Source of the DNA: Rutstroemia sp. NJR-2017a BVV2
Taxonomy: Eukaryota > Ascomycota > Leotiomycetes > Helotiales > Rutstroemiaceae
Direction of reading: 5' to 3'
Assembly: GCA_002946415.1 (NCBI GenBank)
Contig: NJPS01000061.1
Span: forward strand, 434,001-498,000
DNA length: 64,000 bases
Shown: piece by piece, positions 46,759-57,004 of the stretch
Layout: every line of letters starts with the position of its first letter
Numbering within the stretch: position 1 is the first letter of the stretch
Made by a program: the position numbers and the translations under genes
The notes under the pieces: model-generated
Databases searched by the model: none
What the model was told of the DNA's origin: nothing
The model's input: only the letters and a program-made list of their open reading frames with translations

Positions 46759-48070
46759 ATGCGCAAGACTCCTTGAATATTTCATGGATGGAATAAGTTA
46801 AAAGGGGTTGTGGGGGATTTCTTTCTTTATTTTTACTTTTTTTACTTTTTAAACACGAAGACGATGGAAATGGAATGAAAAACGGAAGGGATATTTGAGT
46901 TTGAATTTGAGATACCACCACCGATATGCGCGAATATGTCGTTGATTTTCGAGCTGGAGCTCCGAGGTGCATGTATGTAGGAGGGGAGAGGAGGAGATTC
47001 TTCGGGAATGGAGGGAGGTTTGATATTTTGTGTTGGGATGTTTGATCATGATGCTAGCTACGGTATGGTAGAGAAAAGCAAGAAAGAAAGGAAGAAAGGT
47101 GTGGATTCATATAGTACTGGCTCAGATAAAAGCAAATCTTAGATGGTATAGTTAAGTTAGAATGAGGATACATTTGTTGGTTGATGTTGCGTGGATAGAT
47201 GGAAGAGCGTGATTCATTCATGCAGGGAGTGTGTCTAAGTAGTCCCAAGAGCTCTCACAATGAGATCATGTGAGGTTCGTTTACTTGCTCCTTGCTGCAC
47301 AGCAACTCATATTCAAGTATGTATGTGTATCTCTGCCCCTTTGATTTCTTCTAGGGTTGTGTTGGGGGTTGGGGAGGGGAAGGGGGTTGATGCGTATGGA
47401 GTGAGTGCAGCTTCGCATGTTCCCGGTATTTGCCCAGCGAGTGGGAAGGATGTGGGATTGAGATCAGAAGTGTATGGTTAGTGGTGGCGCATTTAGATAG
47501 GAGAAGAATGAATGAAATGGAGATCATTGGAGTGAGGGGTTTGGTGTGAGATGAAGAGATGAGATGAGATAGATGGGACGGAAAGTATAAGTACAAACAG
47601 GAGGGGTAGTTGATGGATATTGATATTGCGAGGTGGATCAGGCATATAATGGGGGCATCAAGGGGGTGGATGTTTACCGAGGGGGAAGGGGGGATGGTGA
47701 AAGGGGTGGATTTTGGAGAGGTTGCTGATCTGAAGAAGGAAAGGACCTGCAATGGCAACTAATTCACGCAATATAAAGCGCACATCGTAAATTTGAATTA
47801 TTTTCATTCCGTCTCACTTGATAACTAATTTCGTTTCGCCTCAAGGAACAAAAAGTGTCAAATCTAAATGTACACCTATCCCAGCTATGCAAACAAGTAT
47901 AACAAGCCACCCCGCTAGGGGTTCCAATGGTAGGGAAAATACATGCGACCGTTACCATTTTGCTTTGGCAAAGGACGGAAGGAGTAGAGTTGGGTTTGGT
48001 TGTTTTATGCTGGGAGGTCGGCCAGCATTGAGTTTATTAAACGTTCTTGTTTGGAGGAAGTAGAGGTTGA
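46759..48070. other. intergenic between convergent Dug2 and Tim17 genes
   Basis: No supported gene. Purine-rich stretches; the small ORFs are chance frames. Confidence 0.45.
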
Positions 48071-48794
48071 TTATGCGACTGCGGGAAAACCGGTTTGCCC
48101 GGTCTCTGATGGTGGTGGAGGAGGAAGCTGGGTGGAGAGTTTGGTTAATATATTGTGAAGCAAGCATGGGATTGGTGGAGAGCATACTTCTAATTTGGTG
48201 TTTCCGGCCATCATTCTCTGGAAACCGATACCCACACCTTCAATAACACCTAGGAGAACCGCACATCCTATCGCCGAATTTCGTGCTGCCTTTGCACCTC
48301 CTCGAATCGCTAGCGCACCACCTGTGAAGAATCCTGCAATAACTATTCAAGAACTGTCAGTCCGAATCTTGCCAAATCCATTCCGTTCCAAATTTCTCCA
48401 TCATATAAATTGGCCCAGACAGACGTACTAGCATTATATGGATCTTCCTTCTTCCTTATTCCCTTCACAGCACAATCGAACGTCGAGAATAATCCACCCC
48501 AAACTCCAAAGTTTCCTCCCAGCACAGGTGCTCGAGCTTTAATAGCAGTGAGCGCACCAATCCGTCGTTCTCCGTAGGGCGAATTCCTAAATCCTTTAAC
48601 ACCGTGCCATACTGCACCTCCGATAGCCTGGCCAAGAAATAACGTCAGCGAATGCCCCAAAGATGCGCTTTTGTGAGGGGTGGGAATTGGTTCTTGGAAG
48701 AACTGGCGATAGAATGGCAACGTACTCCCATACAGAATGCTCCTCCGAAATCGTTCAATGCCACCCACGGACATGGGTCTCGAGTATGATCCAT
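48071..48794 (-). CDS. TIM17: mitochondrial inner-membrane translocase subunit Tim17, 179 aa
   Basis: Exons 48726-48794, 48429-48627 and 48071-48342. Exon 1 gives [20 protein letters not shown] and the 23rd residue Gly; exon 2 continues with [20 protein letters not shown] and [20 protein letters not shown]; exon 3 gives [16 protein letters not shown] and a proline-rich C-terminus. The acidic N-terminus and four membrane spans match Tim17, with the conserved Cys10 and Cys78-type pair that forms the regulatory disulfide. Role: channel subunit of the TIM23 presequence translocase with Tim23, Tim44 and the motor. The 23-codon first exon lies in a different frame from the long upstream open frame on this strand, so simple ORF calling gives a wrong N-terminus. 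Length is slightly above yeast Tim17 because of the C-terminal PPPPPSETG tail. Confidence 0.95.
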
Positions 48795-49303
48795 TTCGTA
48801 TATACCACACGATATCCTTCACACACTTTTTCTCTTCCTCCAAGCCGCCCGACGGAGTGTGGTCGCTGATCCAAATGTTCGTTGCAATGAGATATGGTTT
48901 GTAGGAATGATGGACCGTCTGTGCAGAAAAATTCGCGGCTGAAATGAATGTGTTCGATGTGGTGGGGGTGCTGGTTCTTGAATCAGAATACTTTTTACAA
49001 TTGATGGCGATATGATGCTGATAAAAATCATAGCGTCAAAAATGGATAGACTTCCGGCGGGGAAACTTTAATCCGCGGTGACTTAACGGTTATACGGCTA
49101 GCTCTGCAAGTTCAAAAAAATCTGCCTATTTATAGTATGAACTATTATCATAAAAAGAATCATTATTTTTTAATCCTATAAGTTATTTAAAAAATAAAAT
49201 AATAGTGATTACCGAGTAATAACACCGCTGCTGTCAACTTTCTCATCCATCTCTCGGTATCGATGGTTCCTCTGATTCCAAAAGATCGAGGCACCACGTG
49301 ATG
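48795..49303. other. Tim17 promoter and 3' flank of the HeLo-like gene
   Basis: A very AT-rich patch (about 49110-49210) with TTTTTAATCC and AAATAAAATAAT runs; otherwise nothing coding. Confidence 0.4.
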
Positions 49304-51053
49304 TTAATGCCGATCATTGCAGAGCTTTGCTAGAGGCTCAACGACATTCCCACAGATACCTTCCCAAAGCTTCATATCGTCCCAATCAGTCGATATAATA
49401 CTCCCGTCAATGTATGGGAGAAGGCAGTAAGAGATAGCCGTCGCATATAAAGGCAGCAGTTCATCGTTTGTATTATCTCGCCAATCCAGTGCAAGCACCA
49501 AACGTTGATTGTATGTAGCCGGGGATCTATCCGAAGCGAATCGAGATTCAAATGTTTTCTGGTGCCATATCTCTAGAAGTAGTATCCCGAGTTCGAGGAG
49601 TGCTTTCTTGGGCTCAATATGTACATTGGAACAACTTGACGATGCAACAGTGGCGTCGAAGGTCAGAGAAATGAATGGGCCATATAAATCGATGGGTAGT
49701 TGTAGCGAGTTGCAATTATTAGTACTCCCGTGGTTCCTGATCAAAAAGTTTACCATCTCGCTCGACCACGGCACTTTTAACCAGTGAGTCTGTGATAGTT
49801 GAAGTAGATTCGAAGAGACTGCAAGTGCAGTAAGCATTCTCAGTTTCATGGATATAGCTGGAGGTTGACGAGGTGTTTTTGAAGTCTGAGTGAGAAGGCC
49901 CTTGAGTGATACAATGTTGGGTTGTCTATATATAGTCCACGTGTTCTTCTCTGCAGGCCTCATCCCCACCTGGTGATTCTCCGTGAGGAGGAATGCAACT
50001 GGTTGCTGATGACGTTTCGTTGTTTCAATTGTGTTGCACATGTCGCTGATAGTAGTCACTACAATCTCCTGCTGGGTTGGTGTTTGGGGAAGAATGATCT
50101 TGACTTTTGACGTGGATGGAGCCTGATAGTCGCTGTCTCCCTCCTTTTGATGTACTCGAATTGCAGTTTCGTTCCATAGTAGTTGACCTTGGTTGAAATA
50201 TTCTGCAAATATAACTTTAAATGACAAATTGTGTACATGGGGAGTCTGTGAGTTAAATCCAAACACGTTTGTAAAATTGTCCACACGGTCTTCCAAGAAG
50301 AGCTTCACTTCGTGTTTGTCATGGCAGTCTGCTTTCCAAGCTTTACTGAGGGCAAGTTGCAGATCGTTTGCAACGGAGCGAACTTGACGAAACGCCTTGG
50401 CAATTCTGGTAGACTTTCTTGATTGATTTGTTTGAATAATCTGATGGCTTGAAGAGAGGAGGTTCATAAGCCTCCTGAGTCCTTCCGTCTTTTCGGAAAG
50501 ATCTTCAACGAGAAGCATGAGAGTTTTGCTGCTATATGTGAATTTAACTCTCGGAATGATACTCGGCTGTTTTGTAGCTTTCTGATTTGCTTCAATGATT
50601 TGAACGAGGTCACTTGTAGAACCCTAGCGAGGCGTGTCAGTGATTAAGCTATCCCTTGCGTTATGCAAAACGAACACTTATTGATGGTACCAGTCCCGTT
50701 AGACTCCCAGCAAGCTTCTCAATGATTGTCCTTGACTGATATATCGTATCATCAAATATCTTCATATTCCCAGGCCCCAAGTAGTCCTTGATATTTTCTT
50801 GCACTTTTGCGTCAGTTAAGTAGCCTACTGGACTCTCCGACAGATCCGGAATATTTTCACAACCACTTTCGAGGAGCACCAATTTGACTGTCTCTTCAAG
50901 CATTCGTTCTTGTAGAAGCAGAGCACGATACAGCTTGTCGATGTACTTTCGCGCCCGAAAAAATGTTATCACGGACTCCCTATAACTCTTGAAGGCTTCG
51001 GAAAGAATAGGTATAGCTCCAAGGACAAGACCTGCGACTTCAATCCCAGACAT
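49304..51053 (-). CDS. HeLo-like / DUF7580-type fungal protein, about 560-565 aa
   Basis: Start at 51053 (MSGIEVAGLVLGAIPILSEA), the standard opening of fungal HeLo-like and STAND-associated N-terminal helical domains. Exon 1 runs to about 50691 or 50676 (donor GTACCA or GTTCGT; I could not decide), then an intron to 50624, then exon 2 50623-49304, in frame with the acceptor TCGCTAG. The helical N-domain (about 1-125) leads to a central region (KVKIILPQTPTQQEIVVTTISDM) and a C-terminal kinase-like fold remnant of the DUF7580 type (LELGILLLEIWHQ, then DWDDMKLWEGICGNVVEPL), without kinase catalytic residues. Such proteins sit near nonself-recognition genes in fungi; function is unknown. The gene is divergent from the zinc-finger/TPR gene, starts 481 bp apart. 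Confidence 0.7.
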
Positions 51054-51534
51054 AATGAAGATTATATTGGTTTTTATCAGTATTGAAGAACGTGAGGCTC
51101 GGCTCAAGTTCGTGAGAGATTTTATTGGTAGCTGCACCACAAATTGCCTAGCTAACCTTTCTGCTTGGAGGGCCACTTGAGCCAGCAGTACGCGCTTCTC
51201 TCCTAAGTTGTTGAGATTTCAAATGGGTGGGAAACTGGAACCGAAGACAAATTCTCTTCTGGTCAGATTGTACATTCTGATCATGACGAGGAAGATAGAT
51301 GAGGCAGTACTGAGATTATGTGGGGTCGCCAGCTGGTCGCGAAAAGTGGTAGGGAACACCAATTACTCGCGCTTGTTCAGCCAAGCAGAGAAGGCTGTTG
51401 CTATACCCCGCATGTCATCACGGCACGAGTGACAGTGTAACACGAAATGAGGCTCTCTGCATAAAAGCCCAAACCTTCAACATATAGATAACACTTACTT
51501 GTCGTTTATACGAAGTATCATATGATCGCATATC
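51054..51534. promoter_or_regulatory. shared bidirectional promoter region of the HeLo-like and C2H2-TPR genes
   Basis: 481 bp between the two divergent start codons. No ORF with support. AT-rich near the plus-strand start. Co-regulation is an inference from geometry. Confidence 0.4.
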
Positions 51535-54223
51535 ATGGTCTATATATTGGCAGAAGCTTCAACTTTGTTTGAGGCTGGAACCCAAACTATACAGCTGATG
51601 AATGAGCTTACAGATCTCTGCCGGTTTTTTGATGATTCCGAGGATTTAATGATGAGAAGGATATTCGCGGCGGAAGCGGATCGCTTCGAGTTATGGAGTG
51701 TGAATCTTGGGCTCTTTGTGTACGGTCATGGATCTCTAGACTACCGGGTGAGAGAAGCACCCAGTCTTAAGAGCACTTTACAAGAGTTCATAGCCGATCT
51801 TAACAGGGCACTGATTGAAGGTGAATGGTGTTTTCCGCTGTCCCCAATTCCCGCCGCCACTAATATTTCCTCAGTGCTCGAGTACTATCAAGGAGATAGA
51901 AGTACAACAAACAAGGACAACCAGGGCACAATCAAAACTCCCATCGATGAATTTCAGAGATCTCTTCTGGATGATGCGGAGGATGGTATGATGGATTCAG
52001 ACATGGACTTGCTTTTGGATAGCATAAAGGAGCCCATTGATTGTCTCTACAAACTCTCAACCAGAATTCGCAACCCAGCTATCAGGCTCGGATCGATAAA
52101 GGCGCAAAACCATCAGCAATTAGATGAAGATACTCGTGTTGACCTTTTCGATGTTTTTAAGAACCTCGACTACGACCATATTAGCTCACTGTTCAGGCAA
52201 TATAGGAACCCAAAAAACTCTAATAGAGCTGACCTTGATCATGATACAAAGATTCCCACCACAGACAGACCCGAAGGAAACCCGCACAAAATCGACGACG
52301 CCGTCCATGCTTCTAGCTCAAAGGATCAAGCTAGATTGTCCGAAAATAGTGAAGCACTCATTCGTCGGTTCTCTCGAGCTAATGTGCGCCGACGACAGCA
52401 GTTTGCATATTGGAAGAAACATCAATCCAACTTACACAAGAGTACTCGGCGTTTTACAGATGCCACGAGACTTCTAAGGTTCTCTGAAGAGGAGGCAACG
52501 ACTGATCAAGCCCGCACTGGAGACCGAATAATTCCAGTGTTAAAGGTTGCAGGATTCTCCGCAGAAAGTGTAACGACCGCTACTAATATCAATCCCTCAA
52601 GGGTAGACCTGACAGACGACAAGTCTACGACATCAATCTCCGAATATGTCCCATCAGCATGGGAACCGAATAAAGACGTGCTGCAATTTCCTGACCCGCC
52701 CCTACACCCATCCGCTGATAAGTTCTTCGAGTGTCCTGTCTGCGCCACAATATGCTCGACAGACGTTCTTCGTCCAAAAGCATGGAGGTGAGTGCGGTTA
52801 CGAGTGTATAAGAAATCAGGAGTTAACTACCTTCTAGAGCCCATTTGATTCATGATCTCCGCCCCTACGTCTGTACATACGAGGTCTGCAGCATCCCGGA
52901 TCAACAGTATGATACACGTCAAGACTGGATTGCTCATGAGGATTCATGCCATCGAAAAGTCTGGCGTTGTCCCCAACACCCAGCAGAGATTTTTCCTCAA
53001 TTGGGATTATATCGTACACATTTGCAGAATCAGCACTTGGACTACGCGAATGATGGCGTACAAAAGGCGATGATTACAACCGGTGAATCGACTTTGACAG
53101 TACCTGATAGGTGCTGCCCCATTTGTTTATATGCTCCCGAAAATATGGGCGAATTACAAAAGCACATCGCGTTGCATCTAGAACGAATGGCTCTATTTGC
53201 GCTGCCGCGGTCGCTTTACATTGTTGATGATAGTAAGGAAGGGGACTCAAAAGAGCTGAATCGAGACATTTCGGAGTTTAAACATAATGTCGGAGGAGAA
53301 GATCTCAAGTATGACTCGAATGAAGAATTTGAAGATGGATACTTGAGAACAACAGCAATAAGTGATCTTAATGAATCTATTCACAGAATGCAAGAGGCCG
53401 TCGAAGCAACTCCAGAAGATCATCCAGATCGTATGTATCTGTTGAATAATCTTGGAATTGGGCTATATAACAGATACTTGAAAACTAGAGCAATAGCTAA
53501 TCTTGATGGATTAATAGATGATCCTGATAGATCAATAGCTGATCTTGATGAATCTATTCGCAGAATGCAAGAGGCCGTCGAAGCAACTCCAGAAGATCAT
53601 CCCGAGCGTTCTAGTTGGTTGAATAATCTTGGAAGGGGACTATATAACAGATACTCGGAAACTGGAGCAATAGCTGATCTTGATGGATCTATTCGCAGAA
53701 TGCAAGAAGCCATCGAGATAATTCCAGAAGATCATCCCGATCGTTCTAGTTGGTTGAATAATCTCGAGATTGCATTGCGCGGCAGAGACCCAGACTTGAA
53801 AACAAGGGCAATGGATGATCAGAAACCAGAAACAGTCAGAGGAAGCCCTGCTACTGAGAACACAGAATTACCTAGTACAGAGGGCCAGACTCTGGCTGAT
53901 GAGACATACCGTTCGGCAGAGAGAGCGACTATCTCAGAACGAGACTTCAAGCATTTTGGATCTGGCCCTCCCAACTCTATAGATGTATAGGTTCCTTATA
54001 ACTCATTTCATAAGTAGTACTAACTTCTGTCTAGTTCGGTCCATTGTTTGATGTAGGAGATAATGCCTGGCTGAGGCTTCCAAGGTTGGGCAATTTCGAA
54101 TTTTCAATTAGTGCGAAGAAAATAGAAAATGGAAATTACAAATATCAGATCATGGATCCAGATGGAATATTATACCAGAAAGGTGAATGGGTAAATCAAG
54201 AAAGGTTACTACGATCTGCATGA
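51535..54223 (+). CDS. fungal C2H2 zinc-finger protein with tetratricopeptide repeats and C-terminal SH3-like tail, 862 aa
   Basis: Exons 51535-52787, 52838-53984, 54035-54223; phases close. The N-terminal region (1-100) holds RFELWSVNLGLFVYGHGSLDYR, a signature shared by fungal HET-associated proteins. Zinc fingers follow across the first intron: FECPVCATIC, then AHLIHDLRPYVCTYEVC, DWIAHEDSCHRKVWRC..HPAE, and CCPICLYAPENMGELQKHIALH (about 400-510). From about 594 come three 45-residue repeats of the type DLDESIRRMQEAVEATPEDH ... LNNLGxGLYNRY, near identical in DNA. The final exon adds a small beta-rich tail (FGPLFDVGDNAWLRLP, then GNYKYQIMDPDG and GEWVNQERLL), missed if the TAG at 53988 is taken as the end; the GTATAG..ACTAAC..TCTAG intron removes that stop. 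Role unknown; highly conserved internal repeats are typical of fungal nonself-recognition sensors. Confidence 0.75.
53364..53810 (+). repeat. three near-identical 135-bp TPR-coding repeats with a 42-bp insertion
   Basis: Units start near 53364, 53541 and 53676. The second and third are exactly 135 bp apart (45 codons). The first is followed by an extra 42 bp (14 codons), itself a partial copy of the unit start. DNA identity between units is visibly high, including synonymous positions. Confidence 0.85.
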
Positions 54224-54268
54224 TCATTTATATAACTGGATTCAAAATCTTTAATTTTTTTGAAAACA

Positions 54269-54814
54269 TTACTTTTTACAAATTATCAAGTTTTCCCCAA
54301 ATTCTGGAGTCCAGACAACCTCCTGACCTGAGGGTCTGGGATGAAGTACGTGAGTCATCTGAATCTGGTGTGAATTCTTTTGCCTCGGTACGCTCTGAGA
54401 GATTTTTCTTGAGTTTGTTAATGCTAAATGAATTCCCTCCACTCTACTTGACCACCTATCGTGATATAGGCCTCGCAATTGTCCGCGTTTCTCCAAGTCT
54501 GCCCTGAACTCTTCTTCCAACTGATTCATGAGACCTTGAAGAAATTCTAGAAGTATAGTTATACGAGGGCACCACTCATCGGCCGCATCTATGGACGCGA
54601 GTATTAACTCGTTTAGACTGATGATCTTCTCTTCCGTCACCACCTTCTCAGCTTTAGCCAATCTTCTGACCTGAGCGTTGGGGGATGAAGCCTGAGGGTT
54701 GGAGTATGAAGCCTGTGGGTTGTTTGAATCATACGTAATTTCGATTTCTCTAGCACGCTCTGACATTTGTCTCTCGAGTGTGCTGATGAGAATATGGAGA
54801 GGTGAGCTCATCAT
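54269..54814 (-). CDS. hypothetical helical protein, at least 181 aa, 5' end unresolved
   Basis: ORF from the ATG at 54814; the frame is open further upstream to about 54871 (SLSENDAQFSDNQEDLNINM), so a preceding exon is possible, but no in-phase junction was found. The sequence is largely helical and charged: LHILISTLERQMSERAREIE, an NPQAS repeat pair, then a coiled-coil-like stretch (EEKIISLNELILASIDAADE, LLEFLQGLMNQLEEEFRADL). No family recognised. It is convergent with the zinc-finger/TPR gene, with only 45 bp between stop codons. Confidence 0.4.
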   Translation of the reverse strand: MMSSPLHILISTLERQMSERAREIEITYDSNNPQASYSNPQASSPNAQVRRLAKAEKVVTEEKIISLNELILASIDAADEWCPRITILLEFLQGLMNQLEEEFRADLEKRGQLRGLYHDRWSSRVEGIHLALTNSRKISQSVPRQKNSHQIQMTHVLHPRPSGQEVVWTPEFGENLIICKK

Positions 54815-54933
54815 ATTTATATTCAAATCCTCCTGGTTATCCGAAAATTGGGCATCATTTTCGGAGAGGCTTTACCAAGCATATGTGCCGTTTGAAGCTC
54901 TGTTTGAAGTTTCATTTGTAGCTCCCTTCGAAT

Positions 54934-54981
54934 TTCCGTTTGTCGTTCCGTTTGACGTTCCGTTTGACGTTCCGTTTGCCG
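54934..54981. repeat. four tandem copies of a 12-bp unit
   Basis: TTCCGTTTGNCG repeated four times, with a single variable base (T, A, A, C) and flanking degenerate copies. The minus strand reads RQTE four times in one frame; the plus strand reads PFDV-like units in another. Confidence 0.85.
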
Positions 54982-55851
54982 TCTGCTGCAGATCAAATCT
55001 GATCATCTTCTTTCCCTCACACTCTGAGAGATGCAGTTACTATGCCCGATGCTTTGCAAGCAACCGCCTGGTATACCAAGCATGTGTGAATGAGTGTTCT
55101 CTTCTTGTCCTTCTGTTTTTAAATTATCAACTGCAATCGTATGTGTCTTTATTGGATCTACTACGATAACGAGAAGCAAGTGAGAGGGTGTTTGGTTAGC
55201 AAGTCAGGATCACATGCTTGCAAACGCACAAAACTTCCAAGAGAAAACCTGAGAGATCCAGGAAAGTTCTCCAGCACGCACCCGTCCTGAGTTTGCTAAG
55301 TGGCGGCTTGGATCGATTGAGAATGCTTCTTTGAGCCCGTTTGTAAATTTTCGTTTGTCAAAAGACTTCAATCATGAAAGACTTGGCGATAGCTCCCGTC
55401 AAAATCTATTTTGCCTCTTCTCATAGCATACAATCCTCCAAATTCCTACGGGAGTGCCGCAGATTGGGCTTCACCGACTAGATGTATAAAAACGATAACT
55501 GTGAGTTCAATAGGCCCGTCTGCACGGGTTTGGTAAACGGACATACAAACACCTCCATGTGTTGAGTAGACGCCCTTCCGTGCTCAGCAGATCGCAGACT
55601 GAGAGCATGAATCTACCCAATACCTGGGGAGTTATCAATGCCAAGTTGTGTTTCTTAGCCATGGGCAAACTAAGAGGAATATCTGTCGGCAAACAAGATC
55701 CAGCAATTCCTGGAGCAGCCAAGTATAAAGCATCAAGAAGTTTCCCAGAGAATTTTCACTTCCCATCCACAACTTCCTTACACAATTGCCAGAGCAATCA
55801 AACCCACGAATCAACTTTTCCCAGATAATTCTTACACAAGTTCCTTCCACA
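54982..55851. other. intergenic, upstream of the coiled-coil orphan
   Basis: No gene recognised. A TATA-like GTATAAAAA is at about 55484. Confidence 0.4.
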
Positions 55852-56403
55852 ATGCCAGAAGGCTTTCGAAACACTGTTGCTGAAACCTGCAATCCGCAGG
55901 AAGAGCCCTGTCCGCCGTCATCAACACCTACAGAAGTAGTTCTCTCTCCTGCAAAGGGCAACGGCAATGATCATCCAAGCCTTGAACCTCTGGACGTGAA
56001 TAACAGCCATGACAGAGGTGCTGTCGGTTTCAGGCCTGGATCTCCGGTTAGCGACTTCTTGACGGGCTTCTTAAACGACCGGGAGGATATGCCAGTGGTT
56101 ACTGAAGAACAGGAAGGAGATAATACCGGTATCCCTGCGGTCTCGAACGAGAGTGGTTCCAGCGATACGTCCGAAAGATTGTCTAGCGACCCAAGCGACT
56201 GTGGTCCCGATTGCCACTGCCTTGAACAAATTCAGCAATTGGAAGAAAGACTCGGTGGTTTGTTCTCCATGCTTAACCAACTACAACTACAACTCGAAAC
56301 CCTGGGTGAAGATGTCGACCGCTTCAGCCAGAGGGTCACGGCTTGGTCTCTTAACATAGTCTCGGCGAATGGACTAAGAGGTCCGGGATTGGAGTTCCCT
56401 TAG
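55852..56403 (+). CDS. hypothetical protein with C-terminal coiled coil, 183 aa
   Basis: Single exon from the ATG at 55852 (CCACAATG context); an in-frame ATG at 55786 would add 22 residues. Residues 1-115 are acidic, Pro/Ser/Asn-rich and disordered. A CGPDCHCLEQ cysteine motif comes next, then a leucine-rich coiled coil (LEQIQQLEERLGGLFSMLNQ and on through about 165). It may dimerise, and the Cys trio might bind metal. No known family. Codon usage and the coiled coil favour a real gene. Confidence 0.55.
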   Translation: MPEGFRNTVAETCNPQEEPCPPSSTPTEVVLSPAKGNGNDHPSLEPLDVNNSHDRGAVGFRPGSPVSDFLTGFLNDREDMPVVTEEQEGDNTGIPAVSNESGSSDTSERLSSDPSDCGPDCHCLEQIQQLEERLGGLFSMLNQLQLQLETLGEDVDRFSQRVTAWSLNIVSANGLRGPGLEFP

Positions 56404-57004
56404 TCAAGGACATTGAGTGAGTCGGGACGACCGATGCTTTTGCCGAGGGGATGGGTTTATTGAGTGGGAGATGAAACATTGCGAGGAGGGACGGAGGATT
56501 GTTGGGCGGGAGAAGACTTTTGGAGGAATTAATTTTGGAAAGGAGATTGTACGGGATCAGAGGTCTGCGTTGTTGGGTCTTTGTTCGACGGTATCCACGA
56601 GTAGATTAGTTTACGCTGGATAATTGGGTTTTGAAGTGAGTTTATAGCTTTAGGAGTTTGATTAGGTTTTGGGAGTTTTGCTGCTATTGTGAGTCTAGAC
56701 GTTGTCTGCATGTATGGACATGTAATTGTGAATATTGGTGATGTGATCTTGCAAGGTTTTCGTGGATTAGTAACGAAAGATCAGCATAAGGCTTTGCCAG
56801 CTCGTGCCCAGGTGAAATTATAGCAATGAATAGAAAAGATACCCTTCTGGTTGGTTTTAGGATTCTGATTTCATACCATCACGATTTATACGCACGAATT
56901 CGACTCGACGGTAGGCAAACGGAATAATATAGTATTCAAAGTCGACCAGACCTCCTCCTGCCTACCACCACACGATAAGACAACATAAACCCACCTACCC
57001 ATCA
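56404..57004. other. intergenic between convergent genes
   Basis: No coding signal seen. Confidence 0.4.

Noticed and set aside
48343..48843. 166-codon minus-strand ORF as the Tim17 start
   Set aside because: Only its middle is Tim17; the true N-terminus is in another frame behind an intron.
54699..55169. 156-codon plus-strand ORF with PFDV repeats
   Set aside because: Arises from the 12-bp repeat and overlaps the 5' part of the minus-strand ORF; no motif.
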